DNA of 64,000 nt from Rhipicephalus microplus. Taxonomy: Eukaryota > Arthropoda > Arachnida > Ixodida > Ixodidae. Position numbers and translations under genes: made by a program. The first letter of the stretch is position 1; every line of letters begins with the position of its first letter. Location: NCBI RefSeq assembly GCF_043290135.1, contig NW_027464589.1, positions 997,001 through 1,061,000 of the forward strand, written 5' to 3'. This document shows positions 1-13,424 of this stretch, piece after piece. Below the pieces are notes generated by a model. It ran no database searches, was not told the origin of the DNA, and saw nothing but the letters and a program-made list of their open reading frames with translations.

Positions 1-8
1 ACATCGAG

Positions 9-1773
9 GTGGCAGAAACACGGGAAGACCCCATACCAGGTGAAGACGAATATCTTCAGATCATGGTTCGCCAACGGCAAGAGAAGCTCGCTAAAATGAA
101 GCCCCGAGGCTCGACGGCTGCCGCCCAGCCACAGGCTCGCAAAACAGGATCAGCACCCGCAGCTTGCGTTGAGTCCCCGCGGCAGCTGGCGTTGTGGAAG
201 CCAACACACACGCCTCGAATCCGGTCGGACGAGTTGGTTATTGTGCTTAAACCAAAAATAACCATGGATCTGCACGCTGCGTTCAGCCCAGGCGGGATTG
301 GCACAGCAGTGCAACGCTTCACCGGCAGCACCACGAACGCTGGTATCTCCGTGTGGCTGGTGTGGGACCAAAACATCGTTATTGTAGGTGTGAAAACGAA
401 AAGCCTGGCCTCGAAGCTCATCGGGGACATCGCGCTGACGATTGGGGACCACCAGGTACCAATTCAAGGACATTTGAAATCAGCCGGAGAAACCTGCAAG
501 GGTGTCGTCACCGTCGCAGACAATGAAACTTCGGAATCCCTTTGGCGCAAGCTCGAGTGGATCGATGGCGAAATTTTGTATGTGCGGAAACTCGGAACAT
601 CCAACGTTGCAGTGGTGACCTTCAAAGGACGCCGCGTTCCAAAATTCATTCACTACTGCTGTGAAAACGTGCCAGTGCGCTACTACAAGAAAACGGTTCC
701 GGCATGTTACCGGCGTGGAACGGTGGGCCACAGACCGCATGCGTGCCCCAATCCGGACAATCAGTGGTGCATTCACTGTGGTGCGAAGGTGGAACTCACT
801 CTGGAGGGCCCGGCGAAGCACGACTGTCAACCCGAGTGCCTTATATGCGGTGAAAACCGTTTCACCGGCTCAGCGCAGTGCGTCGGAAAATTCCGGAAGG
901 CATGGAAGCCCGCTCTAACACAGCGGCAACATGGACTAAAAAACAAGCAAGAAGAGCCCTCAGCCCCTCTTAGGACTGACGAAAAAGCGAAGCTCATGCA
1001 TAATAAGCCCAAGCCGATCAAAGCCCCAGCCGGACAGAAGTCGAGGCCGTCTACCTTCGGCACCGAGGATTTCCCGTCACTGGCAAACCCGCCCAAACAG
1101 GTGAGCGATTGGGTAGGGGTCTTCTCTCAATCTTCCACCACCACCACTGCGTCCCCCTCCAATCCTGAAATTTTAAAACAATTGGAAGCCATAAAAACGC
1201 ATTGAAACTCTGGAACGCGAAAATCAGGCGCTGAAGGAGTCGCAGGCTGCTACTCCTCCACCACCGTCGGAACCGGTGGCTATGCACACCTCCGACTGCT
1301 CGGACGATGAGCAGGACACTCAGTCAGACGTATCGGGTAACACTAGTGTGTCTAAAACTGTAGTAGGTGCTTCGAACGACATAGAAGGTCAACTAAGCAG
1401 ACTAGAGGCTAAACTTGAGGAGCAGAGCAAAATGATCCTAGAACAAACCAAGCTTACAGTACAAGACATTATTCCGCAGCAGCTGAACCAATCAGTTCAA
1501 GCCGCTATGCAAGACCTTAAGCAAAGTCTTTCGCCAATTCTCACAGTCAGTGTACTACAAACAGTTCAAAATTAGCTCACACCTCAATTGGACCAACTCA
1601 AAACTAGCATTAAGACAACAAAACAATCCCGACGCAAAATTGTTCATCGTAACCTGGCAAACTCTGAATTCGAGAACAACATAGCCCAGTCGTTAACAAA
1701 CCAAACTGAGTCCCCCACGCCTCTCCGGGCTCCCACGCTGGCTGCAGTGGCGAAAATGACACCTCCTCAATAA
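9..1773 (+). pseudogene. LINE ORF1 (gag-like nucleic-acid-binding protein), broken
   Basis: This would be the RNA-binding ORF1 protein of the LINE. The first open part (to 1205) holds a cysteine-rich region around residues 230-290. The first knuckle reads CYRRGTVGHRPHAC; the second Cys expected in CX2CX4HX4C is Arg, so it is damaged. CIHCG and CLICG pairs follow. The frame then shifts near 1200 and continues through a glutamine-rich, probably coiled-coil segment (1276-1575). An in-frame TAG at 1573 and TAATAA at 1771 end it, ten bases before the ORF2 ATG. The N-terminal half is basic and low in recognisable motifs. Confidence 0.8.
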
Positions 1774-1783
1774 TAAATTGACG

Positions 1784-2462
1784 ATGGCAGGCAATTCTAA
1801 ACATAATAATAAAAGCTCCAAACAACAGCAACTCGATATTTTCCAGTGGAACTGCAGGGGGTTTAGAGATAGGAAAAAGAGGGCCACTCTTAACCTTTTC
1901 CTGCAGAATCAACATTTTACCCCTGCAGTTTTGGCGCTGCAAGAAACCGGCTTACAGGCGAAATTGCCTGGTTACAACTCATTTCAGGGAAGTGCAACCA
2001 CCTGTGTTGTCGTACACAAGGAGTATACCGCTTGTCAGATAGACCTTGATCTGTCAGAGGCGCATGAATACACAATGGTCAAAGTCCTTCCCAATAAAAG
2101 ACGAGATCCTAGCTTGTACATTCTAAATGTATACAGTTCACCAAAATCTAGGCAACGTGTCTTCAACGAAATGTTTTATAAAGCGATTAAGGAAGCAGAT
2201 AAGAACCCACTAGTGATTTTGGGTGACTTTAACGCCCCCAGCTATCATTGGGGTTACACCCGCGAAGTCCCCAAGGGACGGAAATTGGCAGAACTCATAT
2301 CCACTCTTCGTCTATCGCTTCTCACAGATCCAATGAAACCCACTAGAATCGGAATTCTGTAAACCGAGATACTTTCCCGGATCTATCACTGACTAAGAAC
2401 ATTTCCTACGCAACATGGGAAAACTTACGCTCGGCAGTGATCACTGTCTCCTCAGAATCACA
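1784..2462 (+). pseudogene. LINE ORF2 apurinic-like endonuclease domain
   Basis: This domain nicks target DNA to start target-primed reverse transcription. Visible motifs in order are FQWNCRG (N-terminal Asn motif), LQETGL (metal-binding Glu), ILGDFNAPSYHWG (catalytic Asp-Asn) and, after a frameshift between about 2350 and 2415, GSDHCLL (catalytic Asp-His). All four signature positions are kept even though the frame is broken. The ATG at 1784 is preferred because it directly precedes the recognisable domain and follows the ORF1 stops closely. Confidence 0.85.
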
Positions 2463-4268
2463 TTCTCCGGCAACATAGACCGTAGAATATGGAGCCAAGC
2501 TAAGCTGACAGATTGGACAGCCTTCCGCTCACAGGTGATTCTTTCTGTGCCAGGGGCGGGAGGATATACGGGATGGGCAAAACAGCTCCTTGCAGCCAAT
2601 TCCAAGTGTCTTAAAACTATAAAGACAACAGAAGACACCCCCGCCGTCGATAAGTACCTGCTCCACCTTTGGGACGCCCGCAGAAGCTTAACTAAACGTT
2701 GGCGGAAAATTAAATTCAACCGCAAGCTTAAACTTCGAATAGCCAAGCTGAGTAAGGAAGCGGATGAATATGCTGCACAACTGAACGAATCCAATTGGAT
2801 AGAACGGTGCAATGTTGTAGCTAAAGAAATGAATACAAGGAAAGCATGGCGCCTTTTTCGAACTCTCGTGGACCCCGCCCAAACGCGAGGAGAAGCGCAA
2901 AAGCAGCTCCGTCGAGCCCTGCACAGTTTTCAGGGAACCAACTCCCAGCTGGCTGAAGATTTGTGTGCTAGATACCTATGCCGCACCACGCATCCCAACA
3001 GGAACGCATATGAATACGCAGGTAGAGAAAACAGTCAGCTTGATGCCCCTTTTGAAATGTGCGATCTGAAAGCAGCACTGAAAAAAATGCGCAGGGGCAC
3101 TGCCCTGAGCCGAGACCTGATCACTGTAAAACTGTTAGCAAATCTGTCAGACGATTCTTATCTGCATCTATTGCAGTACATTAACGCGATCTGGGATGGC
3201 CAACCACTGCCAACTGAATGGAAAACAGCAGTTGTCACATTCATTCCCAAACCAGGCAAGCAAATAGCACGGACAACCTCAGACCTATATCATTAACTTC
3301 ATGTGCCGGCAAATTGATGGAAACAATGGTTAGAGACCGTCTCGCCACGTACCTCGAGAGCAAGGGGCATTTCGCAGATTTCATGTTTAGCTTTAGGCCC
3401 CACCTGTCTGCGCAAGATATCCTCTTGAAACTAAAACGAGACATTATCCAACCCATTCCCTCGACGCACAACGACAGAGCAATCCTTGCACTCGACCTTA
3501 AAGGCGCATTCGACAACGTTAAACATGAAAGCATCCTGAAGAACTTGAGTAGTGTCCATTGCGGTAAGAAAATATTTGCCTACATCACAGACTTCCTCTC
3601 TGAGAGACTGGTGTTCATTCGCATAGATAACGAGGAACATGGACCATTCAAAATAGGGACGCGGGGAACCCCGCAAGGAGCTGTCCTGTCTCCGCTGCTA
3701 TTCAACATTGCCATGATGAAGCTACCGCAAGCATTGGCAGTAGTGGAAAGAATATATCATGCAATATACGCCGATTATATAACAATCTGGACGAATCGGG
3801 GCAGTTTAGGAGAAATTGAAGACCGCCTGCAACAGGCCGCCTCCATTGTGAAGGACTATGTGGCCCAGTGTGGGTTGCAGTGCGCTCCAACCAAGTCTGA
3901 ATTCCTGCATATAAGAGAAAACATTAAAGATAGGACGATCCTGAACTTTATGGTATCAGGGTCAACAATACGAGAGGTTTCGGAACTACGAATCCTTGGC
4001 CTTTTGATTCACAACAGAACAAAAAACAGCAGCGCGCTAGACAAGCTACGGAAAATTGGAGAACAGGTAGGGCACATGATCCGCCGAGTGTCAAACAAGC
4101 GCGGGGGGCTACAAGGAAGGGACGTGATTCGGCTCGCAAATGCTTTTGTAACTAGCAGGATTCTATATTCAATACCGTACTTACGAATGACTAAACACGA
4201 AGAGAGCAGAGTCGATGCTATTCTTAGGAAAGTAATTAAGCGCGCACTTGATTTAACCATCAGCACTT
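2463..4268 (+). pseudogene. LINE ORF2 reverse transcriptase domain, catalytically dead
   Basis: A linker rich in Lys/Arg (to about 3050) leads to RT. The frame shifts near 3220-3290 within the segment around FIPKPGK. Fingers and palm follow: RPISLTSC, LALDLKGAFDNV (motif A), GTPQGAVLSPLLFNI (motif B) and motif C, which reads AIYADYITIW at 3764-3793 where YADD is expected. The second catalytic Asp is therefore Tyr by a single GAT to TAT change. The thumb (ELRILGLLI) extends to the TAA at 4268. The family is clear; activity is excluded by the Asp loss and frameshifts. Confidence 0.9.
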
Positions 4269-4392
4269 AAAATCAGAAACTCTCTGCAATTGGAGTCTTT
4301 AACTCTATACAAGAGCTCCAAGAAGCCCACCTCACAAATCAATATACGCGTCTTACGCAGACACCCCCGGGCGGCGCCTACTGAACCGCCTC

Positions 4393-5327
4393 TTGATCCG
4401 GCACGAATGCGAAATCAAAAACGCGGAACGTATTACTGAACTTTGGAGAACAAAACTCTGGGTGTCCCCGCTTCCCCGCAATATGACCAGGGAGGCGCAC
4501 CAGGGTAGAAGGCAAGCGCACGCTGAGGCACTTGAACAACGGCTTGGCTCCCGTAATGGGGTCTATTACGTCGATGTGGCCCGGCCGTCACCTAGGGGAT
4601 ACTACACGGCGGCGGTAATACATCAAGGAACGCAGGTCGACGGCCTCACTTTCAAAGCCACAAGCTCAAGTAAGGCGGAGGAGGTGGCCATTGCACTGGC
4701 AGTATCCCATCCAAACTCAAACCAAATAGTTACAGACTCTCGAAGAGCTTGCGAGAGCTATCTTGCAAGAGAAATCTCTCCATTGGCTATTAGACTTTTC
4801 AAATTGAGCATCAGGAACCGCGATTCTACCCCAAAACGTCTTATATGGACTCCGGGACATCAGGTTCTACAGGGTAACGAGGCTGCACATGCAGCGGCCC
4901 GCGTGCTTACTTCCCGGGAAACTCCCCGTTCCCTGATAGACCTGAACGTCCCACACCTTTAACACGGTTTCGAGAAATCAAAGAATACTACATTGAGCAA
5001 CGCCGCTTGTATCCCGCACCAGCGAAGGGACTCTCGAAAACGGAGGAGCGCATCCTGCGGCACCTACAGACAAATACGCTGCTCTGTCCAGCCATACTAA
5101 AATATTACGACCCAAAAGTAAGTGGGCAGTGCCAGTACTGTGGGGAAGTGGCCAACACTTACCATATGGTCTGGGCCTGCCAACTGAACCCAAAATTTAC
5201 CCCCTTTCTCAACCCCACCAAAGAGGACTGGGAGACGACCCTACTCAGTAGCTCCACACTAGAGGAACAGCGAACTCTAATCCAGCGGGCTCGGGTGGCG
5301 GCATCGACTAATGACGTCCCGGACTAG
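4393..5327 (+). pseudogene. LINE ORF2 RNase H domain and C-terminal Cys-His knuckle
   Basis: RNase H motifs are visible in order: YYVDVARPS (first Asp), SSKAEEVAIAL (Glu), IVTDSRRAC (Asp) and TPGHQVLQGNEAAHA (His motif), so the active-site residues of the four motifs look mostly present. A TAA at 4960 and a frame change separate this from the C-terminal piece (5007-5327). That piece carries CQYCGEVANTYHMVWAC, a CX2C-H-X4-C cluster usual at the end of I-type ORF2 proteins. RNase H in a non-LTR element supports the I superfamily. Confidence 0.85.
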
Positions 5328-5419
5328 GGATGTCAACCAGCCCGGTGGGGATAAGGGCTATCTGGCACAGCCAGCATCAATAAAGGTTTTTTTCTCCTCC
5401 TCCTCCCCGTCAGGAATGC

Positions 5420-5697
5420 CAGTCCGAGCCTGTCGGTCGCTCCACGGGCTTTCCGAACGGAAACATTCGCTTTTGCCTACGTAGCTGGCTGGACACTCTG
5501 AACACGGCAACTTGCAGACTACTCGCTGGCGTTGGTTTTTCCTTCGGCCGTGGTAGCAAGTGGGTGAGCATCGAAGCAGGCTTGCGAACCACCTCGACCC
5601 CTGATTTTCTGAGAATCGTGGAGAGCTCTTTACTGGCGCCCGGCACATATGGGATGACAATGCGCTTGGCTGGCTTCAACTATATTTTCCCAGTAGG
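5420..5697 (-). pseudogene. Penelope-like element fragment, GIY-YIG endonuclease start
   Basis: Read on the minus strand, a segment beginning IVIPYVPGASKELSTI and containing GVEVVRKPA resembles the region just before the endonuclease in Penelope-like elements. After a frame change it continues VVCKLPCSECPASYVGK, matching the first part of a GIY-YIG endonuclease with its Cys pair. The fragment stops after about 90 residues, where the tail of the upstream LINE abuts it. The likely explanation is a truncated copy against which the LINE end now lies. The assignment rests on these motifs alone. Confidence 0.7.
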
Positions 5698-5699
5698 GT

Positions 5700-6501
5700 G
5701 ACCAGCGAGGGAAGGTTGTCGCGTAGCGTGTCTTTCACGGGTCCCTCTACACGGTACAGTGATAGTTTTCTACACATGGTGACTCCTGCTTATATTAATA
5801 AAAACGCAGGCAAAAAACGGAAAGAAAACAAAAGCCATCTGAATGCACAACGCTGGGTAATATTTTTGTCAGTTTGTACTTCTCGAGGGGGCGTCACAAA
5901 AGTGTAAAGGGTGAACGTTTTTGTTAATAAATGTAAAACCAGGTTGCTGAGATGTATTAATAGTGGCAAGCTGACTGAAAAAAACGTTAGGAGTGATTCA
6001 TGCTGTTGTATATCATAATTGAAAAAAATGCCATAGGTAAATATTGTGTAACTGTGTTGCTTTCCGGCACTAAAACTCAGCTGTTCTCCAGTATTTCGTC
6101 ACGTACACCTGAGCACCAAGAATATAACCCTACCATCTGTGATCTGTAATTTAATGTGAACATTTAGTGTGGTAAAAGCCACTTAAAATTTCTATTGCTC
6201 TCCTCAAAAGCTCTGGCACTTTGCAACTACACTAGTCTTCTTATTAGGCCAGGCAAATTAGAGGGAGCTCTGGTGACTCAGACTCAAAAGCTGACAAGGA
6301 CCGATATTATGAAACAAACCTACCTATACGGTGAACAGTTCAAAAAGGAAAAAAAGCAGGCTTATCAACAGAATGCTATTCTAGTTCCATGATGCATTTT
6401 ATTGTCGCTTCCCTTTGTAACATTTACAAACTAGACCACTTCAGGCGCTTTAGCACTGTGGAAAGAAATGCGAATTGTATAGCATTAATATATAAACGAA
6501 T
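5700..6501. other. No recognised gene
   Basis: About 800 bases of AT-rich sequence. Short frames (5698-5907, 6195-6392, 6389-6700) show no motif I recognise and one runs into the foldback element; I regard them as chance. Confidence 0.6.
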
Positions 6502-6512
6502 GTTATTGCTGA

Positions 6513-6689
6513 CAAGAGTGGAAACTTGGGCTAGTTGGTGCGTAGTCATATTTGCAAGATGTTTCAGCGCGCGAACAAAGGAAAAAGGACAGGGTAGACA
6601 GAAAGAGCGCTGTGCGAACCAGCAGCGCTCTTTCTGTCTACCCTGTCCTTTTTCCTTTGTTCGCGCGCTGAAACATCTTGCAAAAAAGA
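6513..6689 (+). mobile_element. Foldback SINE-like retroposon, copy 1
   Basis: An insertion of about 177 bp is flanked by an 11 bp direct repeat gttattgctga (6502-6512 and 6690-6700), as expected of retroposition. It starts with a short head containing tgggctagttggt (6526-6540), which resembles a tRNA A box. It continues into a hairpin with 62 bp arms (6551-6612 and 6623-6684) that are identical base for base around a 10 bp loop, and ends in a short A-run. Two other copies of the same design occur at 58324-58481 and 60790-60942. Perfect arms imply a young copy, arm correction or an assembly artefact. No coding content. Confidence 0.75.
6551..6684. repeat. Perfect 62 bp inverted repeat
   Basis: Left arm 6551-6612 is the exact reverse complement of right arm 6623-6684; loop tgcgaaccag. 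The RNA would fold into a hairpin of 62 uninterrupted pairs. Confidence 0.95.
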
Positions 6690-6848
6690 GTTATTGCTGA
6701 GCTGAAGAAAAAAAAAGCAGATTTTACAGGCGCACACAAGAAGACAGTGGAAGCAACGATGCTGGTTGCTTACCCCAACTCCTTTCATTTACTTTGCCTC
6801 TTCCTCTGTTTTATTTCTCCCTTCTTGCTATATCAGTCTATCGACTCA

Positions 6849-6892
6849 TTATATATATATATGTATATATAAATATAATTAGATATATATGT

Positions 6893-6952
<60 letters not shown>
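6849..6952. repeat. (AT)n microsatellite
   Basis: Almost pure TA dinucleotides with scattered interruptions; ends where the Penelope-like sequence begins. Confidence 0.95.
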
Positions 6953-6958
<6 letters not shown>

Positions 6959-7110
6959 ATGGGATATGGCACAACGGGAGCGTTGTCAACAAGGATAAAT
7001 ATATTTATTTCCCAACAGTTTCGGGAGGGGTCCTTCCTTCATCAGGGGATGAGTTATACTGACATAAACTTCCCTTCCAAACTTCGTTGCTGCCGCGTCC
7101 CTCTCGCCTT
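6953..7110 (-). ncRNA. Hammerhead-ribozyme-like core in a Penelope-type end fragment
   Basis: On the minus strand, 7045-7018 reads CTGATGA, a short GC-rich stem, then GAAAC. These are the two invariant strands of the hammerhead core around stem II. Hammerhead motifs of this type are known in the terminal repeats of Penelope-like elements. The sequence downstream (TGTTGGGAAATAAAT) fits the same context. I could not draw a convincing stem III with a cleavage triplet, so self-cleavage is unproven. It may be only a conserved relic. AT microsatellites lie on both sides. Confidence 0.5.
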
Positions 7111-7242
7111 GAAAGATGTTTGCGAGAGTGAGAGGGAACTAAAAAAGAAAATAGAAAAAACAAAAAAGGGGGACGAAAAAAGACGAAAAAGAAAGAAAAG
7201 AAAGAAAGTAAAAAAGAGGGAGAACCACTGTCAACACTCCCT

Positions 7243-10281
<3,039 letters not shown>

Positions 10282-10740
10282 TCACAAGTTTTGCGCTGCT
10301 GTCCTATTCTTGTGAAGCATCTGGTGCAGTTTTGATAGTGATTTGACTTTGGTAGAAGTACCATTTGCCAGTAGTTCTGTCCGCCGTTCAGCGGCATCAA
10401 TGTCTTCAATGTCAGTTGGTGATGTAACCTTTCGCTCCATTTCCTGGGCGCAGAGAGGCCTCTTTATGCAACTTTCTTGTATGAGACATTCATTCCAATG
10501 CTGCAGATTGAGTTTTCTGTAAACACGACTGGCTTTCTCATGCACAGCAACTTCAAGTTGTTTCGTGCAGCGGAAGTCGTCATCGTGCTGAAATGACCTC
10601 CTGAGGAGCATGGTGCAATATTTCTGCGATCTGAGATCAGTCAGCACTTTCTCCCTTGTGTCACTGAAGTCCAAGTGTGCATCCCTGCTAAGACGCTCCT
10701 TGGCATGACAGTGTGAGGCGAGACACTGGCCTTTGCTTGT
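10282..10740 (-). CDS. Unrecognised reading frame, possible exon or pseudogene
   Basis: A 130-residue open frame on the minus strand (ATG at 10674) extends open upstream to about 10740 without a start, suggesting an exon or a fragment of a longer protein. The product is hydrophilic, mixed acidic and basic, with several Cys and His (for example KGQCLASHCHAKERL upstream and QESCIKRPLCAQEMERK inside). I see no catalytic motif, signal peptide or membrane segment, and no retroelement signature. It is the only frame in the first 15 kb not explained by a transposon, but composition alone cannot show that it is expressed. Function unknown. Confidence 0.3.
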   Translation of the reverse strand, partial: TSKGQCLASHCHAKERLSRDAHLDFSDTREKVLTDLRSQKYCTMLLRRSFQHDDDFRCTKQLEVAVHEKASRVYRKLNLQHWNECLIQESCIKRPLCAQEMERKVTSPTDIEDIDAAERRTELLANGTSTKVKSLSKLHQMLHKNRTAAQNL

Positions 10741-11540
10741 GGCGTGTGATGCTTCACGCTACGATGTCGGTGCAGTGCTTTCCCAGATTGACGATCAAGG
10801 CAGATAAGAAGCGATAGCCCAGTGTCGCAACGGAACTAAAACAAAAAACATGTTGTTTTTGAGCAGAACAAAAACGTAATTGAAACGTCAATAATTATTT
10901 TGTTCCGGCGCGAAAACAGAATATTTTTATTGTTTTTCGTTTCACGGGAAAACTTGGCGATCCGCCACAACTGAGGTCATGCAACGTGAGCAACATCCTG
11001 CATAACTGAGGGCACGGAATGAGTGCGTATCTGTAGGGCAGGCCTCCCTAAGTTCAGGTCTGTCCAAATATTGTGGAAAACAAAAAAAAAGTGTCGACCA
11101 TAGATGTTTGCATTTATTCAAGCGAGCTTTCGTTTGCCTTTCACACAGGCCGCCCAGAAATTTGCTTGATCAGAACAGTAGCACGCGCATATATGAGAAT
11201 ACCTCTATGACGGGCTGCTTCTGAGATCATGCTCCCACTATTCACACACGCATACACAAAAAAAAACACATTGAGCCTGCTCAGAATATTTCTAATTCAC
11301 TCTTCAGAGAATCAAGTACGATAACTTCGAAAGTACTGGTTTGCGTTATTTGGTTACGAACTCACGGTAAAGATAATTGCACTTCCCTTAGGGACGTTGT
11401 AATTTGTTTTCGCCTGGTCCCGTGTTCTTAAAGAAAAAAATCTTATGTTTTTATAGTTAAATTAACTTTAATCTTTTGAAGAAGAATAAAACCATAACGA
11501 ACCGTTAGAGAACTTTTTTTCGCTCTAAAACGGAAACAGA
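10741..11540. other. No recognised gene
   Basis: Non-coding by eye; AT-rich with scattered homopolymers. No inverted repeats or TE motifs noticed. Confidence 0.5.
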
Positions 11541-12780
11541 ACAGAGCTTTTGTCGTGGAACAAAACTAAAACCAAACTGGAAAACCCTGCAGCATCCGCT
11601 TCCCGCACGCTAACTCCTGTGGAATTAAATTATTCTCAGGTTTATCAGGATGAGATGGCCGTCGTCTATGGAGCCACGCATTTTCATCTGTACATCGCAG
11701 GCAGACATGTGACTGTTTTGACTGATCACAGGCCACTCCTGATTATCCTAGAGCCCCAGAAGCAGAATCCGCAGCCATTTCCACCTCGTTTGATCTGATG
11801 GTGCATAAAGATGTCAGCATAAGAATACAACGTCGGGTACTGTCTAAAACAGACGCACTGAGCCGCTTACCCATCAGCGAATCCATTGAGGGTACACCTC
11901 AAGTTGGCTGCGTGCTCATGTTCGAAGCGCTACCACGGCCCCTCACTAGCGGTCGACGAAGTCACAATGACCACGCAAGATGACCCAACATTGTTCAAGC
12001 TGTACAACGCCCTGATGGAGGGCATAGTTCAAAACTTAAAGAATTAGAACTTCAACGCTTCTAACAAAAGAGCAAATGGAGTTCAACTGTCATCGTAGTT
12101 GTAATAAATTGGGATCACGAATTGTCATTCATGGCTCACTTTGACAAAGGAGCAATGGCTCTCATTCATGCCGGACACCGAGGCGTGATCACAATGAAGT
12201 GCACCCACAGCTACAGGTGGTGGTCGGGAATCGGCAAGGACACTGAGATAGCTGCAGAGTGCACAGCCCGCCACTTAAACCAACGCGCTCCGACGCGAGC
12301 TCCAGCACCGGACTGGGGCCGACCGAGCACACCTTGGCACACATTCTTGGCGATTTCGGATGCCTACAGTCAATGGATTGAAATTCACCAAGTGAACAAA
12401 ACAACATCGACAGATGTCATTGATTTCCTGCGCTTGTTGTTCGAACCTTTAGAACTACCCCACAAGGTGGTTTCAAACAACGGAATCGCATTCATGTCAG
12501 CCAAAATACAGAAACCCTACGAGTGACAACTGCATCACAGTGGTGAAATCTGCTCCGAACCACCCAGCCACAAACGGACAGGCCAAACGTTACGTGGTAG
12601 AGTTAAAACGTGCTATTGCAAGTACAGGGTCATTACAGGGGCGCGTTGCACGCTTTGTTTTTTTCAAGAAACTTGCAACGAGTCAGACTGGCCAGGTACC
12701 GGAGAAAATCATGTTTTCTTGCGAGCTGCGAACGCACATCTCAGCCATTCTGCCAGAAAGGCCTTGAAAGGTCACACCAC
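11541..12780 (+). pseudogene. Ty3/gypsy pol fragment: RNase H end and integrase, dead
   Basis: The first frame (11550-11798) carries the end of a gypsy RNase H: ASRTLTPVELNYSQ, then TDHRPLLIIL. DALSRLP at 11850 marks the RNase H/integrase linker. The integrase has part of the zinc-binding region (HAGHRGVITM) and a core where the first Asp strand is deleted (TPWHTFLAISDAYSQW). The second Asp is Asn (VVSNNGIAF) and the Glu is Lys (NGQAKRYVVELKRA). All three members of the DDE triad are thus lost or changed. No LTR was found next to it. Element class is clear, family unknown. Confidence 0.85.
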
Positions 12781-13424
12781 ATAGAATAGACGCTTCGCGT
12801 TGCTGGTAATTTCACAAAGCACAACCAGTGGTCCCCCGCCAGTTTCATAGAATGCCCGAATGAACGGCGCCCATCGTAAAAAAAAAAATCGGCTGGAGAT
12901 TTTGGCTTGTTGAAGCTAAAGCCTCTCCATCGCGTCTTCTACCGAAAAACGCATAGAGGGGCTTTAGACTGTGCATTCCCACTTCCAGCCAGCTGCAGCG
13001 ATGCGCCCTGCCCTCCACCTAACCTCCCCCCCATGATACTTGACGCCGCGCGCCCGGGGACTGAATGACTGCCGGGGCCATCAGTGGGCGCGGGCACTGG
13101 TTGCCTCTCCTTTGTGCTCCTCATCTCTTTTATGGCTCACAGCGGACTCGAAAGCCAGCACTCGGACCATTTGGACCATGCTTGGCACAAATGCCTTTCT
13201 TGGAAGTAATACACTCAGTTCCCTGTTACGTACACTTGTTATTCCGGCTACCGTCAGCATAACACAGTAGAAACAAGGTTATTTGTTCTTAAAAAGTTTA
13301 ACCTTCCCGCCTTGCAGCATTATATCTGGCTCTTTTACCTTACTTCTATTAACATTTTTTAAAATTTACATAGTTAAAATTAGAGAGTCGCGTAATAAAA
13401 AAGAGGAAGTGGAGTAATTATATA
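12781..13424. other. Unassigned, partly GC-rich interval
   Basis: 12930-13160 is clearly GC-richer than its surroundings and looks like a decayed repeat. No motif, inverted repeat or convincing frame was found; the short frames at 13040-13270 overlap in different phases and carry no domain. Confidence 0.4.

Larger units (their letters stand above)
1..5408 (+). mobile_element. LINE of the I superfamily, two ORFs with RNase H, degenerate
   Basis: The parts lie in I-type non-LTR order on one strand: ORF1 with zinc knuckles, then ORF2 with apurinic endonuclease, reverse transcriptase, RNase H and a C-terminal Cys-His cluster. The 3' end is an AATAAA near 5380 followed by a run of CTC/TCC triplets ending about 5408, a short-repeat tail rather than poly(A). 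The window opens inside the element, so its 5' end and target-site duplication cannot be seen. Frameshifts and stops in both ORFs show an inactive copy. Superfamily is inferred from the EN+RT+RNase H combination; the exact clade is uncertain. Confidence 0.9.

Noticed and set aside
6600..6690. Rho-independent terminator or CRISPR-like palindrome
   Set aside because: Eukaryotic context, a single hairpin with a target-site duplication, and no regularly spaced repeats.
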